A stretch of 45,764 bases of DNA from Synergistaceae bacterium (GTDB lineage Bacteria > Synergistota > Synergistia > Synergistales > 79-D21): assembly GCA_012517195.1 (NCBI GenBank), contig JAAYVK010000089.1:1-45764 (forward strand), read 5' to 3'. Below, piece after piece: positions 24,398 through 34,530 of the stretch. The notes below the pieces were generated by a model. That model saw only the letters and a program-made list of their open reading frames with translations, had not been told where the DNA came from and did not search any database. The translations under genes and the position numbers were made by a program. How positions within the stretch are numbered: position 1 is the first letter of the stretch; each line of letters starts with the position of its first letter.

Positions 24398-26241
24398 GGT
24401 CCTTTTTCCTCCATCAACCTCGGGCAGTCCGTAGCAGTAAATCCGCAGCCCTGGCAATTACCCGTCCTGCAATCCGGAGTGATTCTCTCCCGAAAGGCAT
24501 TTTCCCGTTCCCTCCAGAGAAAGCTTCGTGAGACCCCGGTATCGATATGGTCCCAAGGAAATTCCTCATCCCTCTCGCGCCGGCGGTTGGCAAAAAAGGC
24601 CGGATCCAGCCCCTCAGAATCGAAGGCTTCCATCCATGTGTCAAAGTGGAAGGTTTCCGTCCACCCGTCGAATCGGCACCCGTTCCTCCAGGCCCTCTCG
24701 ATCACCTCGGCAAGCCGCCTGTCCCCCCTGGCCAGGACCGCTTCGAGGAACCCCTGGCGGGGGTCATGGTAGTTGAGGGAGATCTTGGGGTTTGCCAGCT
24801 GCCGCTTCAGCCACTTGCACCGGGCCTCGGTTTCCAGGAAAGGAAGCTGGGCCTCCCACTGAAAGGGAGTGTGGGGCTTGGGGATGAACCCATTGACGGA
24901 GACCGAAACCTCCGCCCTTCGGTGCCGTTTTCTGAGGATTCGAAACGCTTCTTTTGAAATTTCCACGATCCCCTGGAGATCGGTATCCGTTTCCGTCGGG
25001 AGCCCGACCATGAAATAGAGCTTGACTCGATCCCACCCGTGATCGCTCATCGATTCCAGCGTCATTCGGATATTGGCCTCGTCGATCCCCTTGTTGATCA
25101 CATCTCGAAGCCGCTGGCTGCCTGCTTCCGGGGCGAAAGTCAATCCCCCCTTGCGGACCGTTTCGAGCTGCGCGGCCAGTTCAACCGAAAAGGCGTCCAT
25201 GCGGAGGCTCGGCAAGCTTAGTTTGACGCCCTTTTCCCCAAGCTGTCCGGAAAGGGCCTCCAGCACCCGGGAAAGCCCGGTGTAGTCGCAGGAAGAAAGG
25301 GAAACCAGTCCGATTTCCTCCCACCCTGTTTTCTCCAGGAGGCCTCGGGCGATCTCGACGACCCTTTCCGGGCTCCTTTCCCGGAGCGGCCGGTAGATCA
25401 TTCCCGCCTGGCAGAAACGGCATCCGCGGGTGCATCCGCGAAAAACCTCCACGGGGATTCGGTCATGAATGATCCCCGTGTTTGGCACGACCAGGGAAGA
25501 GGGGACAAACACGGAATCCATGTCTTGAACGAATCGTTTCCTGATCGGGAGAGTCTGCTTCGAACGAATCTTCACCCCCGTTCCGGAAAATTCGCAGGAG
25601 GACAGCTGCGGAACGTAGACGCCCGGGATCTCACCCAGGCAGGACAGCCGCTGGTCCCTGGGAAGTCCTCTCGTATCGGAAATCACGTGAAGGACCTGCG
25701 GGAACAGTTCTTCTCCATCTCCCAGGCAGAAGAAATCAAAAAAAGGGGCCAAAGGTTCCGGGGCGAGCGCACCCGGTCCTCCCGCCAGGACCAGCGGATC
25801 GTTTTCTCCCCGATCTTCGGACCGAAGAGGAATTCCCCCAAGATCCAGCATGGTCAGGATGTTCGTCGCGGTGAGCTCATACTGGAGGGTGAAACCTACG
25901 GCATCGAACCGGTTGAGCGGCGTTTGGGACTCGACCGTAGCCAGCGGCAGCGCAGAGGCACGCAGGGACGCCTCCATGTCGAGCCAGGGGCAGTAGGCTC
26001 TTTCCAGGATCGTATCCTCCTGAGCATTCCCCAGAGCGTACAGAATCTGAAACCCTAAAAAGCTCATTCCCACCTCGTATACATCGGGGAAGGCCAGGCA
26101 CACGCGGATCCCGGAAGTTGTCTTTCCTCTTTTGCCCGGGTTCGATCCCCATTCCTGTCCGATGTAGCGCGCCGGCTGCCTGACGGTCGCCAGGATGGGC
26201 CACAAGGGGGAATTCATTTCAAAAGGCCTTTCCAAATTCAT
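24394..26241 (-). CDS. B12-binding-like radical SAM protein, TIGR03960 type
   Basis: MNLERPFEMNSPLWPILATVRQPARYIGQEWGS..., AFPDVYEVGMSFLG, EVFRGCTRGCRFCQAGMIYRPLRERSPE (CxxxCxxC); start 26241 with AGGAGA. Confidence 0.93.
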   Translation of the reverse strand: MNLERPFEMNSPLWPILATVRQPARYIGQEWGSNPGKRGKTTSGIRVCLAFPDVYEVGMSFLGFQILYALGNAQEDTILERAYCPWLDMEASLRASALPLATVESQTPLNRFDAVGFTLQYELTATNILTMLDLGGIPLRSEDRGENDPLVLAGGPGALAPEPLAPFFDFFCLGDGEELFPQVLHVISDTRGLPRDQRLSCLGEIPGVYVPQLSSCEFSGTGVKIRSKQTLPIRKRFVQDMDSVFVPSSLVVPNTGIIHDRIPVEVFRGCTRGCRFCQAGMIYRPLRERSPERVVEIARGLLEKTGWEEIGLVSLSSCDYTGLSRVLEALSGQLGEKGVKLSLPSLRMDAFSVELAAQLETVRKGGLTFAPEAGSQRLRDVINKGIDEANIRMTLESMSDHGWDRVKLYFMVGLPTETDTDLQGIVEISKEAFRILRKRHRRAEVSVSVNGFIPKPHTPFQWEAQLPFLETEARCKWLKRQLANPKISLNYHDPRQGFLEAVLARGDRRLAEVIERAWRNGCRFDGWTETFHFDTWMEAFDSEGLDPAFFANRRRERDEEFPWDHIDTGVSRSFLWRERENAFRERITPDCRTGNCQGCGFTATDCPRLMEEKGP

Positions 26242-26249
26242 TTCTCTCC

Positions 26250-27374
26250 TTAAAGGTCGTCGTCCGGTTTCGGGTTTTCCAGAAACACGCTCTGGGTGAG
26301 CCCCAGGGCCATCCCCAGGGCCAAAAGGGAACTGCCTCCATAGCTGAGGAAGGGAAGCGGCAATCCGGTTACCGGTGCGATCCCCATACTCATGGCCATT
26401 CCTTCGACCGCCTGGAACCAGATCCACCCCGCGATCGAAGCGACCAGGATTTTTCCCCGGAGGTCCCTGGCCTTGACCCCGGCTGCGATGATCCTCCACA
26501 GAAGGAAACAGAAAAGCACAAGCAGAGCAACGCTGCCCAGGAATCCGAACTCCTCGGCAAACACGCTGAAAATGAAATCCGTGTGCGGCTCCGGAAGAAA
26601 GCCGAGCTTGCTCTGCGTTCCCATCATGAACCCCTTGCCCAGCAGCCGTCCGGACCCCACGGCAATTCTCGACTGGATCACGTTGTACCCGGCTCCCAGG
26701 GGATCGATGTAGGGGTTCAGGAAGACCATCAGGCGCAGCTTCTGGTACTCCTTCAGGAAGTGCCAGGCCACCGGGAGGGTGAGAAGAGCCATCCCGGCAA
26801 GGCTCCAAAGATACCGGACCGGGGTTCCGGCAGCGTAGAGAGCCGTGAAAATCATGACCGACAGAACGATCGCGCTTCCCAGGTCCGGCTGGGCCAGCAC
26901 AAGGATCAGACTGGTCCCGGCGAGAGCCAGCACACCCGCAAGGTCCTTCAGACCCTCTACGGGATGCCTGCACAGGTGTTTCGCCAAAAGGAGCGCCAGC
27001 GCCACCTTGGTCAACTCGGAAGGCTGAAGCCGGAGGCCGGCGAGCCCGATCCAGCTCTGAGCCCCTCTTGAAACATGCCCCAGGATCAGAACGCTGAAAA
27101 GCAGGAGGAGGGCGATTCCATAAAGCCGGTATGCCAATTCGAGCAGTCGCACGTAGCCGATCTTCAGCACCGCGGTGTAGGCGGCGAAGGCGACGATCCC
27201 CCAGATTGCCTGGCGGACGACGAACACCCCGGCATGTTTCTCCATGCCGAGGCTGGCGCTGAAAATCGAAAAGAGGCCGACGAGAAAAAGTCCGGCTGCA
27301 GCGAAGAGCAGTTTACGGTCGGATAAAACGAAAACCAGCCGCAGGATGTCCCGCTTTTCCTCCCTGAAGGTCAT
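26250..27374 (-). CDS. rodA: Rod shape-determining SEDS protein RodA
   Basis: 374 aa polytopic SEDS; QPDLGSAIVL, GSGRLLGKGFMMGTQSKLGFLPEPHTDFIFSVFAEEFGFLG. Confidence 0.96.
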   Translation of the reverse strand: MTFREEKRDILRLVFVLSDRKLLFAAAGLFLVGLFSIFSASLGMEKHAGVFVVRQAIWGIVAFAAYTAVLKIGYVRLLELAYRLYGIALLLLFSVLILGHVSRGAQSWIGLAGLRLQPSELTKVALALLLAKHLCRHPVEGLKDLAGVLALAGTSLILVLAQPDLGSAIVLSVMIFTALYAAGTPVRYLWSLAGMALLTLPVAWHFLKEYQKLRLMVFLNPYIDPLGAGYNVIQSRIAVGSGRLLGKGFMMGTQSKLGFLPEPHTDFIFSVFAEEFGFLGSVALLVLFCFLLWRIIAAGVKARDLRGKILVASIAGWIWFQAVEGMAMSMGIAPVTGLPLPFLSYGGSSLLALGMALGLTQSVFLENPKPDDDL

Positions 27375-27667
27375 GCAGGCTCCGCCCTGCGCTCCGCTCT
27401 CCTTTTTACGCTCTTGACTGGGATGCTCGCCACCAGGGCCACGGAGCGTTCCTCCTTCGAAAAATCAAGCTCGATCTTTTCTTCCTCGATGTCCAGGTAG
27501 TTGCTGATGACCCCGATCAGATCCTTGCGGAGATTCTCCATCATCTCCGGTGAAATGTCGGTACGGTCGTGGATCAGGACCAGCTGAAGCCTTTTTTTCG
27601 CGGTTTCCTTCGATTTTTCCTTGCCGATCAACTGGAAGAGACGGGCCAGAAAGTTCATGCCTTTCAC
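27371..27667 (-). CDS. minE: Cell division topological specificity factor MinE
   Basis: AKKRLQLVLIHDRTDISPEMMENLRKDLIGVISNYLDIEEEKIELDF. Confidence 0.96.
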   Translation of the reverse strand: MKGMNFLARLFQLIGKEKSKETAKKRLQLVLIHDRTDISPEMMENLRKDLIGVISNYLDIEEEKIELDFSKEERSVALVASIPVKSVKRRAERRAEPA

Positions 27668-27671
27668 CCCC

Positions 27672-28472
27672 CTAGAGTCCCAGGGCTTTCCTTAGGAAGC
27701 CGAAGAACCCTTTCTGGTCTGGTGCATCCAGGTCCAGAAGCGGGACTTCCTCTCCCAGGATTCGCCGGGCCACGTTCGAAAAGGCTTTTGCTGCCAGGGA
27801 TTCGTCCCCGAGCGTCAGGGGTTCTCCCTTGTTGGTCGAGATCACCACCGATGTGTCGTCAGGAATGACACCGATCAGCTCGATTGCCAGGATGTCGAGG
27901 ACGTCCTTTACGTCGATCATGTCTCCGGACTTTACCATGGCCGGGCGCAGCCGGTTCAGCACAAGCCTGATCGGCGATTTCGACATGGACTCCAGCATCC
28001 CGATGATCCGGTCCGCATCCCGGACCGCTGAAACCTCAGGGGTGGTCACGACGATCGCTTCATCTGCTCCGATCGCCGCGTTTCGAAATCCCTGCTCGAT
28101 TCCTGCCGGGCTGTCGATCAGCGTGATATCGAAGTTTTCCCGCAGCTCGTCGCACAGCTTCAGCATCTGTTCGGCGCTGACGGCATCCTTGGTCCTGGTT
28201 TGAGCGGCGGGGAGCAGGAACAGGTTCTCGACCCGCTTGTCGCGGACCATCGCTTTCTGAAGCTTGCAGGCTCCTTCCACCACATCGACAAGGTTGAACA
28301 CGATGCGGTTCTCGAGCCCCAGTACGACGTCCAGGTTCCTCAGCCCGATGTCCCCGTCAACCGCGGCAGTTTTGTACCCTGCCTTTGCCAGGGCAACGGC
28401 CAGGTTGGCTGTCGTGGTCGTCTTGCCCACCCCGCCCTTTCCGGAAGTCACGACGATTATCCTTGGATCCAT
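27672..28472 (-). CDS. minD: Septum site-determining ATPase MinD
   Basis: VVTSGKGGVGKTTTTANLAVALA deviant Walker A; IDSPAGIEQGF. Confidence 0.98.
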   Translation of the reverse strand: MDPRIIVVTSGKGGVGKTTTTANLAVALAKAGYKTAAVDGDIGLRNLDVVLGLENRIVFNLVDVVEGACKLQKAMVRDKRVENLFLLPAAQTRTKDAVSAEQMLKLCDELRENFDITLIDSPAGIEQGFRNAAIGADEAIVVTTPEVSAVRDADRIIGMLESMSKSPIRLVLNRLRPAMVKSGDMIDVKDVLDILAIELIGVIPDDTSVVISTNKGEPLTLGDESLAAKAFSNVARRILGEEVPLLDLDAPDQKGFFGFLRKALGL

Positions 28473-28503
28473 GAAGCCCCCTCCTCCTAAAAATCGATTC
28501 TGA

Positions 28504-29196
28504 TCAGGGCAATTCCTTCGCGATCAGGGCGTCCCCTTCAACGGCGAAGAGCACGCTCTTCCCGTACCAGGGGGATGCGCTGTCAAACGTGCTGAAAAGC
28601 CGTCCGATTCGGACCTGTGTCGCTTCAAAGGATTTTGCGATGACTCGGGAGGAAACGTTCCCCTCCGCTCCAGCATGGACAAGCCCCTGCAGCCTTCCCC
28701 AGACGACGATGTTCCCTGCGGAAACGACTTCCGCTCCGTCATTCACCTGGCCGATGATGAAGACATCTCCCGGGTGCTCGACTTTCTGACCCGAACGAAG
28801 GGAACGGTCCAGGAGAAGAGTCTGGACGGACCGGGCTTGCCGGGGCTCGGAAGGGGCCGCAGCAGGCTCTCCGACGGCCAGTCCCGCCTTGCGGAGCAGG
28901 TTCTGGCCGCCGCTGTCAAAACTGACCCAGGAGAGGATGCTCAGACCGTAGTTCCAGATCACATCCTTCAGCATCCGGCCGATGAGTTCTTCTGTAAGAG
29001 GCCTCCCCTGCAGGTCCAGGACAACCCGGCTGCCCTCCAGAAGATGATGGGCCTCCTGGATCGCCTTTTCCAGCGCGGGCCAAACCTCCGGATCGGGCAA
29101 TCCATCCGGAACGACAAGACGAAGGTGGCCCGCCCCACCTTTCAGAACAACGGCAGGTTTTTCTTTCTCCCTTTCCATCTCCTTCCTCCCTTTCAC
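28504..29196 (-). CDS. minC: Septum site-determining protein MinC
   Basis: SGQKVEHPGDVFIIGQVNDGAEVVSAGNIVVWGRLQGLVHAGAEG MinC C-terminal beta-helix; adjacent to minDE. Confidence 0.95.
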   Translation of the reverse strand: MKGRKEMEREKEKPAVVLKGGAGHLRLVVPDGLPDPEVWPALEKAIQEAHHLLEGSRVVLDLQGRPLTEELIGRMLKDVIWNYGLSILSWVSFDSGGQNLLRKAGLAVGEPAAAPSEPRQARSVQTLLLDRSLRSGQKVEHPGDVFIIGQVNDGAEVVSAGNIVVWGRLQGLVHAGAEGNVSSRVIAKSFEATQVRIGRLFSTFDSASPWYGKSVLFAVEGDALIAKELP

Positions 29197-30932
29197 CGTT
29201 CAACTCCGACGAGATAGGCCAGGATCTGCCCTACAAGAGGAGCGGCAGCCGAACTCCCGTGCCCTCCCCCCTCCACCAGCGCAACGGCAACATACCGGGG
29301 CTTGTCCGACGGAGCGTATCCCACGAACCAGGCATGATCCTCTCCATGGGGATTTTGAGCGGTCCCCGTCTTCCCGGTGACCGAAACGCCGTAAACCCCG
29401 GAAGCCCGGCCAGTACCGGACCGCACAACTTCTTCCATCCCCTTGCGGACCCATCCTAGGGCTTCCGGGGGGAGGTGTAGATCGATCCCCGCCGGGTGCT
29501 CCTCATCCGAAAGGTGAGGGATGACCAGCTTTCCCCCATTCGCGAAAGCAGCATAGACGCGGGCCAGCTGTAAAGGAGTCATGAGCAAAAATCCCTGGCC
29601 GATCGAATAATTGACCGTGTCTCCCTGGAACCACGATTCCGAGAACCGCCTCTTTTTCCATTCCTTCCCAGCGAGATTGCCGCGGGATTCTCCTGGAAGA
29701 TCGATCCCGGTGAGCTGTCCAACGCCCATCTTCTGAGACCATTCAAGCAGGCGGTCTGCACCCAGCCATAAACCGACCTGATAGAAGTATACATCACAAG
29801 AATCCTTGAGGGCGGTCACGAGACTTACGGTTCCATGACCGCTTTTTTTCCAGCAGCGGAAAACCCGGTTGCCTAGTTTGAACTGGCCCGGACAATAGAC
29901 TGTTGTGCCCGGGGTCACGACCTTCTCTACCAGGGCGGCCAGTGCAGGAACGGGCTTGAAGGTGGATCCAGGCGGGTAGGCTCCGCTGATCGCCCTGTTC
30001 ATCATTGGCCGGTCGGGGTCTTTGAGAAGTTTCGCCCACTCTGAGGATGAAACTCCCCAGGTCAGGGGGTTCGGATCATACGAAGGAGCCGAGTAGAGAA
30101 CCTTGATCGCTCCGTCCCGGACATCCATGGCAAGGATCACGCCTTTCCTTTCGCCAAGGAGCTGCTGTGCCTCGCGTTGTGCCCCAAGATCCAGGGTCAG
30201 CCTCAGGTCCTTTCCCTTAACCGGCGGAGTCATGCTCAGCCGTTTTCTCCTCCTGCCGAGGGCATCGACCTCTACCGCCTCTTCCGCGGCGATCCCCCGG
30301 AGCGTCGCTTCATGGACAAGTTCGATCCCCGTCTTTCCGATCAGGTCACCCGCCCGGTAGTTTTCCGCGGAACGGGACTCCATTTCTTCCCGGGTGACCT
30401 CTCCCACATAGCCGACGACATGGGCGGCCAGCGGACCGGCGGGATAAACCCTGCGGAAAACCGGGGTTGGGAAGAGAAATTGGGGAAAAGAAGGGTCTGA
30501 AACCAGGGTTGCCACCTGCCCCAGGGTCAGGTTCGAGGCAACGGTCACAGGACGGTACGGAGCCCAATACTGTTTTTGGATAGATTCCCCCAACCCTTGT
30601 GCCGTCGCAGGGATCCCCTGCCTCCGCAGGAGAGCCGCAACTTCTTCCAGGGCCCCGGCCTTTCGAAGATCCGGTGGATATCCTACGATATCGAAAGTCC
30701 GAACGCTCACTGCAAGCGGAGCCCCGTGCGCGTCCGTGATTTCCCCCCTTGGGCTCGAAGTCCGGATCACTCGGATCTTGTTCTGAGTCGAGAGCGCCGC
30801 ATAGGATCCTCCCCGAAGGACCTGGAAAAAGCAGAGAGAAACCGCAAGGGCGAGAAAGGAATACACCATGAAAACCCGCCAGTGGTTCAAGCGCAGGTTC
30901 AGCTGCGTGCGGCGGCCTATATCCCTATTCAT
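29193..30932 (-). CDS. mrdA: Penicillin-binding protein 2
   Basis: 579 aa; ISGAYPPGSTFKPVPALAAL (SxxK), SIGQG, VTGKTGTAQNP (KTG). Confidence 0.96.
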   Translation of the reverse strand: MNRDIGRRTQLNLRLNHWRVFMVYSFLALAVSLCFFQVLRGGSYAALSTQNKIRVIRTSSPRGEITDAHGAPLAVSVRTFDIVGYPPDLRKAGALEEVAALLRRQGIPATAQGLGESIQKQYWAPYRPVTVASNLTLGQVATLVSDPSFPQFLFPTPVFRRVYPAGPLAAHVVGYVGEVTREEMESRSAENYRAGDLIGKTGIELVHEATLRGIAAEEAVEVDALGRRRKRLSMTPPVKGKDLRLTLDLGAQREAQQLLGERKGVILAMDVRDGAIKVLYSAPSYDPNPLTWGVSSSEWAKLLKDPDRPMMNRAISGAYPPGSTFKPVPALAALVEKVVTPGTTVYCPGQFKLGNRVFRCWKKSGHGTVSLVTALKDSCDVYFYQVGLWLGADRLLEWSQKMGVGQLTGIDLPGESRGNLAGKEWKKRRFSESWFQGDTVNYSIGQGFLLMTPLQLARVYAAFANGGKLVIPHLSDEEHPAGIDLHLPPEALGWVRKGMEEVVRSGTGRASGVYGVSVTGKTGTAQNPHGEDHAWFVGYAPSDKPRYVAVALVEGGGHGSSAAAPLVGQILAYLVGVER

Positions 30933-31389
30933 GGTGGGATCTGCGGTACCGGATATACAGGGCCGTCAGCCCCAAAACACAGGCGATCGCCATCCCCTGC
31001 TGCGTGGCCAGCGAGGAGGACAGCCCCAGGCCCTTACTCGTGAAGACCGCCGGGAACACCGAGGTCAAAGCGTGGGCGGCGGAAGACCAGAAGAAGAAGA
31101 GAACCGGATTTGTCCGCCTGCCGGGGGGGAGGCTCGACCAAACCCAGGCCGTCACGGCTGTGACCAGGACATAGGAGGCAGAGGTCATGCCGGGGACTCC
31201 CGTCCACCTCAGATCCCACAGGAGTCCGACCCAGAAGGCGTGGATAAAAAGAGATCCGGGTTCTTCGCACCGGAAAACGGACAGCCAGACGAGCGCAAGG
31301 AGCGCCAGGTCGGGCACCAGCACTGTACCGGAAAAGGCGACCTGCAGGAGATCCCTGGCCAAAAGGGAGAGCCACAGAATGCCCATCAA
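30925..31389 (-). CDS. mreD: Rod shape-determining protein MreD
   Basis: 154 aa hydrophobic protein between mreC and mrdA. Confidence 0.88.
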   Translation of the reverse strand: MMGILWLSLLARDLLQVAFSGTVLVPDLALLALVWLSVFRCEEPGSLFIHAFWVGLLWDLRWTGVPGMTSASYVLVTAVTAWVWSSLPPGRRTNPVLFFFWSSAAHALTSVFPAVFTSKGLGLSSSLATQQGMAIACVLGLTALYIRYRRSHHE

Positions 31390-32150
31390 AACCGCCCCCC
31401 CGTCAAGACCTTGACCTTGTAAAGCCGCGAGAGGTCTGCCTTCAGAGTAATCCTGTAAAGACGATAGCCCCCGATCTCTTCCCCGGCTCCCGCGATCCTG
31501 CCGATCGGAATCCCCGGCGGAAGGAGCTCGGAAACGAGAGCAGTGCTGACGGACATGCCGGGCTTAAGGTCCTTCTCGACAGGGATGTACAGAAGCCAGA
31601 CAAGTCCGTTCCCGTCTCCGTTCAGCACTCCGAGGTCCCTCGTTTCATCCACGACCACCGGGATGTACAGGGATGAAGAGGTAACCAGCTCGACCCACGA
31701 TGAGTTGGACTCGGCCCTTGAAACCTTCCCTACCAGCGCACCGTCGAGAACGACCGCCATGCCGGGACGGATGCCTTCCCTGGAGCCCTTGTCAATCCTG
31801 ATTTCGGACCACCAGGAAGTTGGAGGTCTCAGCGTCACATGTCCTTCTCCGGCTCCAGCCCCCGGTGCGTAATTGATGGTTGTCTGCAGCAATCCGCGAA
31901 GGGCAAGGTTTTCCTGCTCAAGCCGGTCGATCCTCTCTCTCAGGGATCTTTCCCCCGCCGCAAGATCCACGGTCTTGAGCACCAGGTTCCGCACCATCCG
32001 GGCGGGCCATTCGGGCACAGCCATGACCCTCTCGACCAGATCCATCGCCTTCTCGGCGGGCAGCGAACCCGGCGAAACCGCTGCAAGAAGCAGGCTGAGA
32101 GAAAGCGTGCCCAGGAAAACGATCCAGATCTTCGTCCCGGTACGCGCCAT
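31386..32150 (-). CDS. mreC: Rod shape-determining protein MreC
   Basis: Coiled coil then beta domain; PTSWWSEIRIDKGSREGIRPGMAVVLDGALVGKVSRAESNSSWVELVTS. Confidence 0.95.
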   Translation of the reverse strand: MARTGTKIWIVFLGTLSLSLLLAAVSPGSLPAEKAMDLVERVMAVPEWPARMVRNLVLKTVDLAAGERSLRERIDRLEQENLALRGLLQTTINYAPGAGAGEGHVTLRPPTSWWSEIRIDKGSREGIRPGMAVVLDGALVGKVSRAESNSSWVELVTSSSLYIPVVVDETRDLGVLNGDGNGLVWLLYIPVEKDLKPGMSVSTALVSELLPPGIPIGRIAGAGEEIGGYRLYRITLKADLSRLYKVKVLTGGRF

Positions 32151-32167
32151 CGCCAGCCCCCATCCCC

Positions 32168-33223
32168 TTAGAAAGAACCCCGCTCGACCGTGTTCAGGAT
32201 CGGTCGCTTGGAATCCAGGTTTTCCAGAATTCTGGCCAAACCATTCGTCACAGCGAGCAGCGGTTCTTCGGCAACGAAAACGGGCACATTCAGCTCCTTT
32301 GACAAACGCTGGCTCAACCCCCGGAGCAGTGCTCCCCCGCCAGCCAGGACCAGTCCCTGTTCATAAATGTCCCGGACCAGTTCAGGCGGAGTGCTTTCGA
32401 GCGTTTCCTTGACCGTTTCGCTGATCCTCTGGATGATCGGTTCGATCGCTTCGCGAACCTGAATCGAGGAAAGCAGGATGGAGCTGGGCAACCCATCCGT
32501 CAGGGCCCTTCCCTTGACCTCTATCTGCAGCTCTTCCTCAAGCGGCAGCACGCTTCCAAGCGCCCATTTGATCTGCTCCGCCGTCCCCTCGCCGATGGCA
32601 AGCTTGTGATTCAGGCGGAGCATGGAAACGATCGCGCTGTCAATCTCGTCTCCCGCTCCCCGGATCGATTTGCAAACCACGATGCCGCCCATGGAAAGAA
32701 CCGCCACCTCGCAAGTTCCTCCCCCAATGTCGACCACCATGTTCCCCCTTGGCTCGTGAATGGGGAGAGAGGCTCCCAATGCGGCGGCCAGTGGCTCCTC
32801 GACAACATAGGCTTCCCTGGCACCCGCCGACAGGGTGGCATCCACAACGGCCCTGCGCTCCACTTCGGTCACGCAGGCCGGTACGGACACGACCACTCTT
32901 GGTCGGGAAAAGAACCCCCTCCTGTCGTCGGCGGCCCGGACAAAATGCGAAATCATTGCTTCCGTCATGTCAAAGTCGGAGATGACTCCCTCCCTCAGGG
33001 GCTTCACCGTTTCGATTCCCGAGGGCGTCTTTCCAACCATGGCCTTGGCTTCCCTTCCCACGGCCAGGATTTCTTTGCGCCCCCCTCTCTGTGCCCGCCT
33101 GACCGCGATCACAGAGGGCTCGTTGATGACAATCCCCTTCCCCTTGACGTAGACAACCACGTTGACCGTTCCAAGGTCGATCCCAATATCACTGCCGAAA
33201 AAACCCGAAAATAGACGAAACAA
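32168..33223 (-). CDS. mreB: Rod shape-determining protein MreB
   Basis: SDIGIDLGTVNVVVYVKGKGIVINEPSVIAV; NMVVDIGGGTCEVAVLSMGGIV. Confidence 0.98.
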   Translation of the reverse strand: MFRLFSGFFGSDIGIDLGTVNVVVYVKGKGIVINEPSVIAVRRAQRGGRKEILAVGREAKAMVGKTPSGIETVKPLREGVISDFDMTEAMISHFVRAADDRRGFFSRPRVVVSVPACVTEVERRAVVDATLSAGAREAYVVEEPLAAALGASLPIHEPRGNMVVDIGGGTCEVAVLSMGGIVVCKSIRGAGDEIDSAIVSMLRLNHKLAIGEGTAEQIKWALGSVLPLEEELQIEVKGRALTDGLPSSILLSSIQVREAIEPIIQRISETVKETLESTPPELVRDIYEQGLVLAGGGALLRGLSQRLSKELNVPVFVAEEPLLAVTNGLARILENLDSKRPILNTVERGSF

Positions 33224-33245
33224 GGCTTCCCCCCGCTTTCATCGT

Positions 33246-33905
33246 TCAGTGCACCGTCACGGGACGGGAACTCCCCCCCGCGACTACAAAATGGCCCACC
33301 AGTTCAATTCCCAGCAGTTTGAGCTGCTTTGAAACCGCCATCGTCAAGGATCGATCCTCTTCGCTCGGCCTTGGGTTCCCGTCCGGGTGGTTATGGATCA
33401 GCACAAGTCCTGCCGCCCCGATCCGAACCGCCCTCCTGCAAAGGTACGGAGCATCGAGAAAAGCCCCGTCGAGTCCCCCGAAGGAGATCTTTTCCGATCC
33501 AAGAACCCTCCCCTCACGGTCCGTAAAGAGGGAGACGATCCACTCCCGCTCCTCCGAAACCATCGTCTGCTCGAGTTTTCGAAGGGAATCCTCCCACCGG
33601 CCCCTTCCCCCATTCTGCCCATTGCAGCGAAACCTCCGTCCAAGTTCGACCGCTGCCACAAGAGCGGCCGCCTTTGCCGCCCCCAGTCCGGGGAAGGAAC
33701 ACAATTCCGCCGGGGTGGCCCTGGCCAGGGCCCGCTCGTCGGGATACTCCCTGAGGATCGTTGCGGCAAGGGACATGACGTCAGAACCTTTCTGCCCGGT
33801 TCTCAGGAGGACCGCCAGAAGCTCCTGGAGGGACAGCGCCTCCGGCCCCAGTTGCAAAAGCCTTTCCCTTGGGCGCTCTTTTTCGGGAAGACTTGAAAGG
33901 CTCAT
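33246..33905 (-). CDS. radC: RadC/JAB-domain protein
   Basis: ERPRERLLQLGPEALSLQELLAVLLRTG; LVLIHNHPDGNPRPSEEDRSLT (JAMM). Confidence 0.95.
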   Translation of the reverse strand: MSLSSLPEKERPRERLLQLGPEALSLQELLAVLLRTGQKGSDVMSLAATILREYPDERALARATPAELCSFPGLGAAKAAALVAAVELGRRFRCNGQNGGRGRWEDSLRKLEQTMVSEEREWIVSLFTDREGRVLGSEKISFGGLDGAFLDAPYLCRRAVRIGAAGLVLIHNHPDGNPRPSEEDRSLTMAVSKQLKLLGIELVGHFVVAGGSSRPVTVH

Positions 33906-34528
33906 GGCCAGTAAGGGTTTTCCGCCCTCTCGCGACCCAGGGTCGTCTCCGGCCCATGCCCGGGAAGCACAGGGATCCTGTCTTCAAGATCGTTCAGCTT
34001 CAGCAGGGAGGCTTTCAGTTCCTTTTCGCTTCCTCCCGGCAGGTCCGTCCTCCCCACGCTCCTGGCAAAGAGGGTATCCCCGGAAACCAGAACCGATTCC
34101 TCTCCTTCGGAAACGAGGAAACAGGAACTCCCGGCCGTGTGTCCCGGGGTATGGATGACCCGGACCTTCATTTTCCCTGCAGGAAGGATTTCTCCGTCTT
34201 CCAGGCTCTTTTCCGCTTCTGAACACTGGATCGGGGCACCGAGCCACCGGGAAAGGTTTTCTTCTGCGGCAGTCAGCATCGAAGCATCCAGTCGGTGGAT
34301 GGCGACTCCCCTGGCGGATTTCTTCCTGGCCGCATCCAGGCCCGCGATGTGATCTCCATGCCCATGGGTCAGAAGAACCCATTCAATCCGAAGCCCGTTC
34401 ATTTCCGCAAAATCAAGCGCCTCCGAGGGATCCCCGCCGGGATCGACGAGGATGGCAGTCCCCTCGCGGTCCCAGAGGAGATAGGCGTTCGTCCACAGAG
34501 CCCCCATCGGGAAACGTCTATATTCCAT
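33902..34528 (-). CDS. MBL-fold hydrolase, glyoxalase II-like
   Basis: LLTHGHGDHIAGLDA (HxHxDH), HTPGHTAGSSCFL, SGDTLFARSVGRTDLPGG. Confidence 0.92.
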   Translation of the reverse strand: MEYRRFPMGALWTNAYLLWDREGTAILVDPGGDPSEALDFAEMNGLRIEWVLLTHGHGDHIAGLDAARKKSARGVAIHRLDASMLTAAEENLSRWLGAPIQCSEAEKSLEDGEILPAGKMKVRVIHTPGHTAGSSCFLVSEGEESVLVSGDTLFARSVGRTDLPGGSEKELKASLLKLNDLEDRIPVLPGHGPETTLGRERAENPYWP

Positions 34529-34530
34529 CG

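Noticed and set aside
26242-26973. N-terminal extension of the TIGR03960 radical SAM ORF
   Set aside because: It overlaps rodA in another frame and is low complexity. MNLERPFEM at 26241 has an SD and family-like N-terminus.
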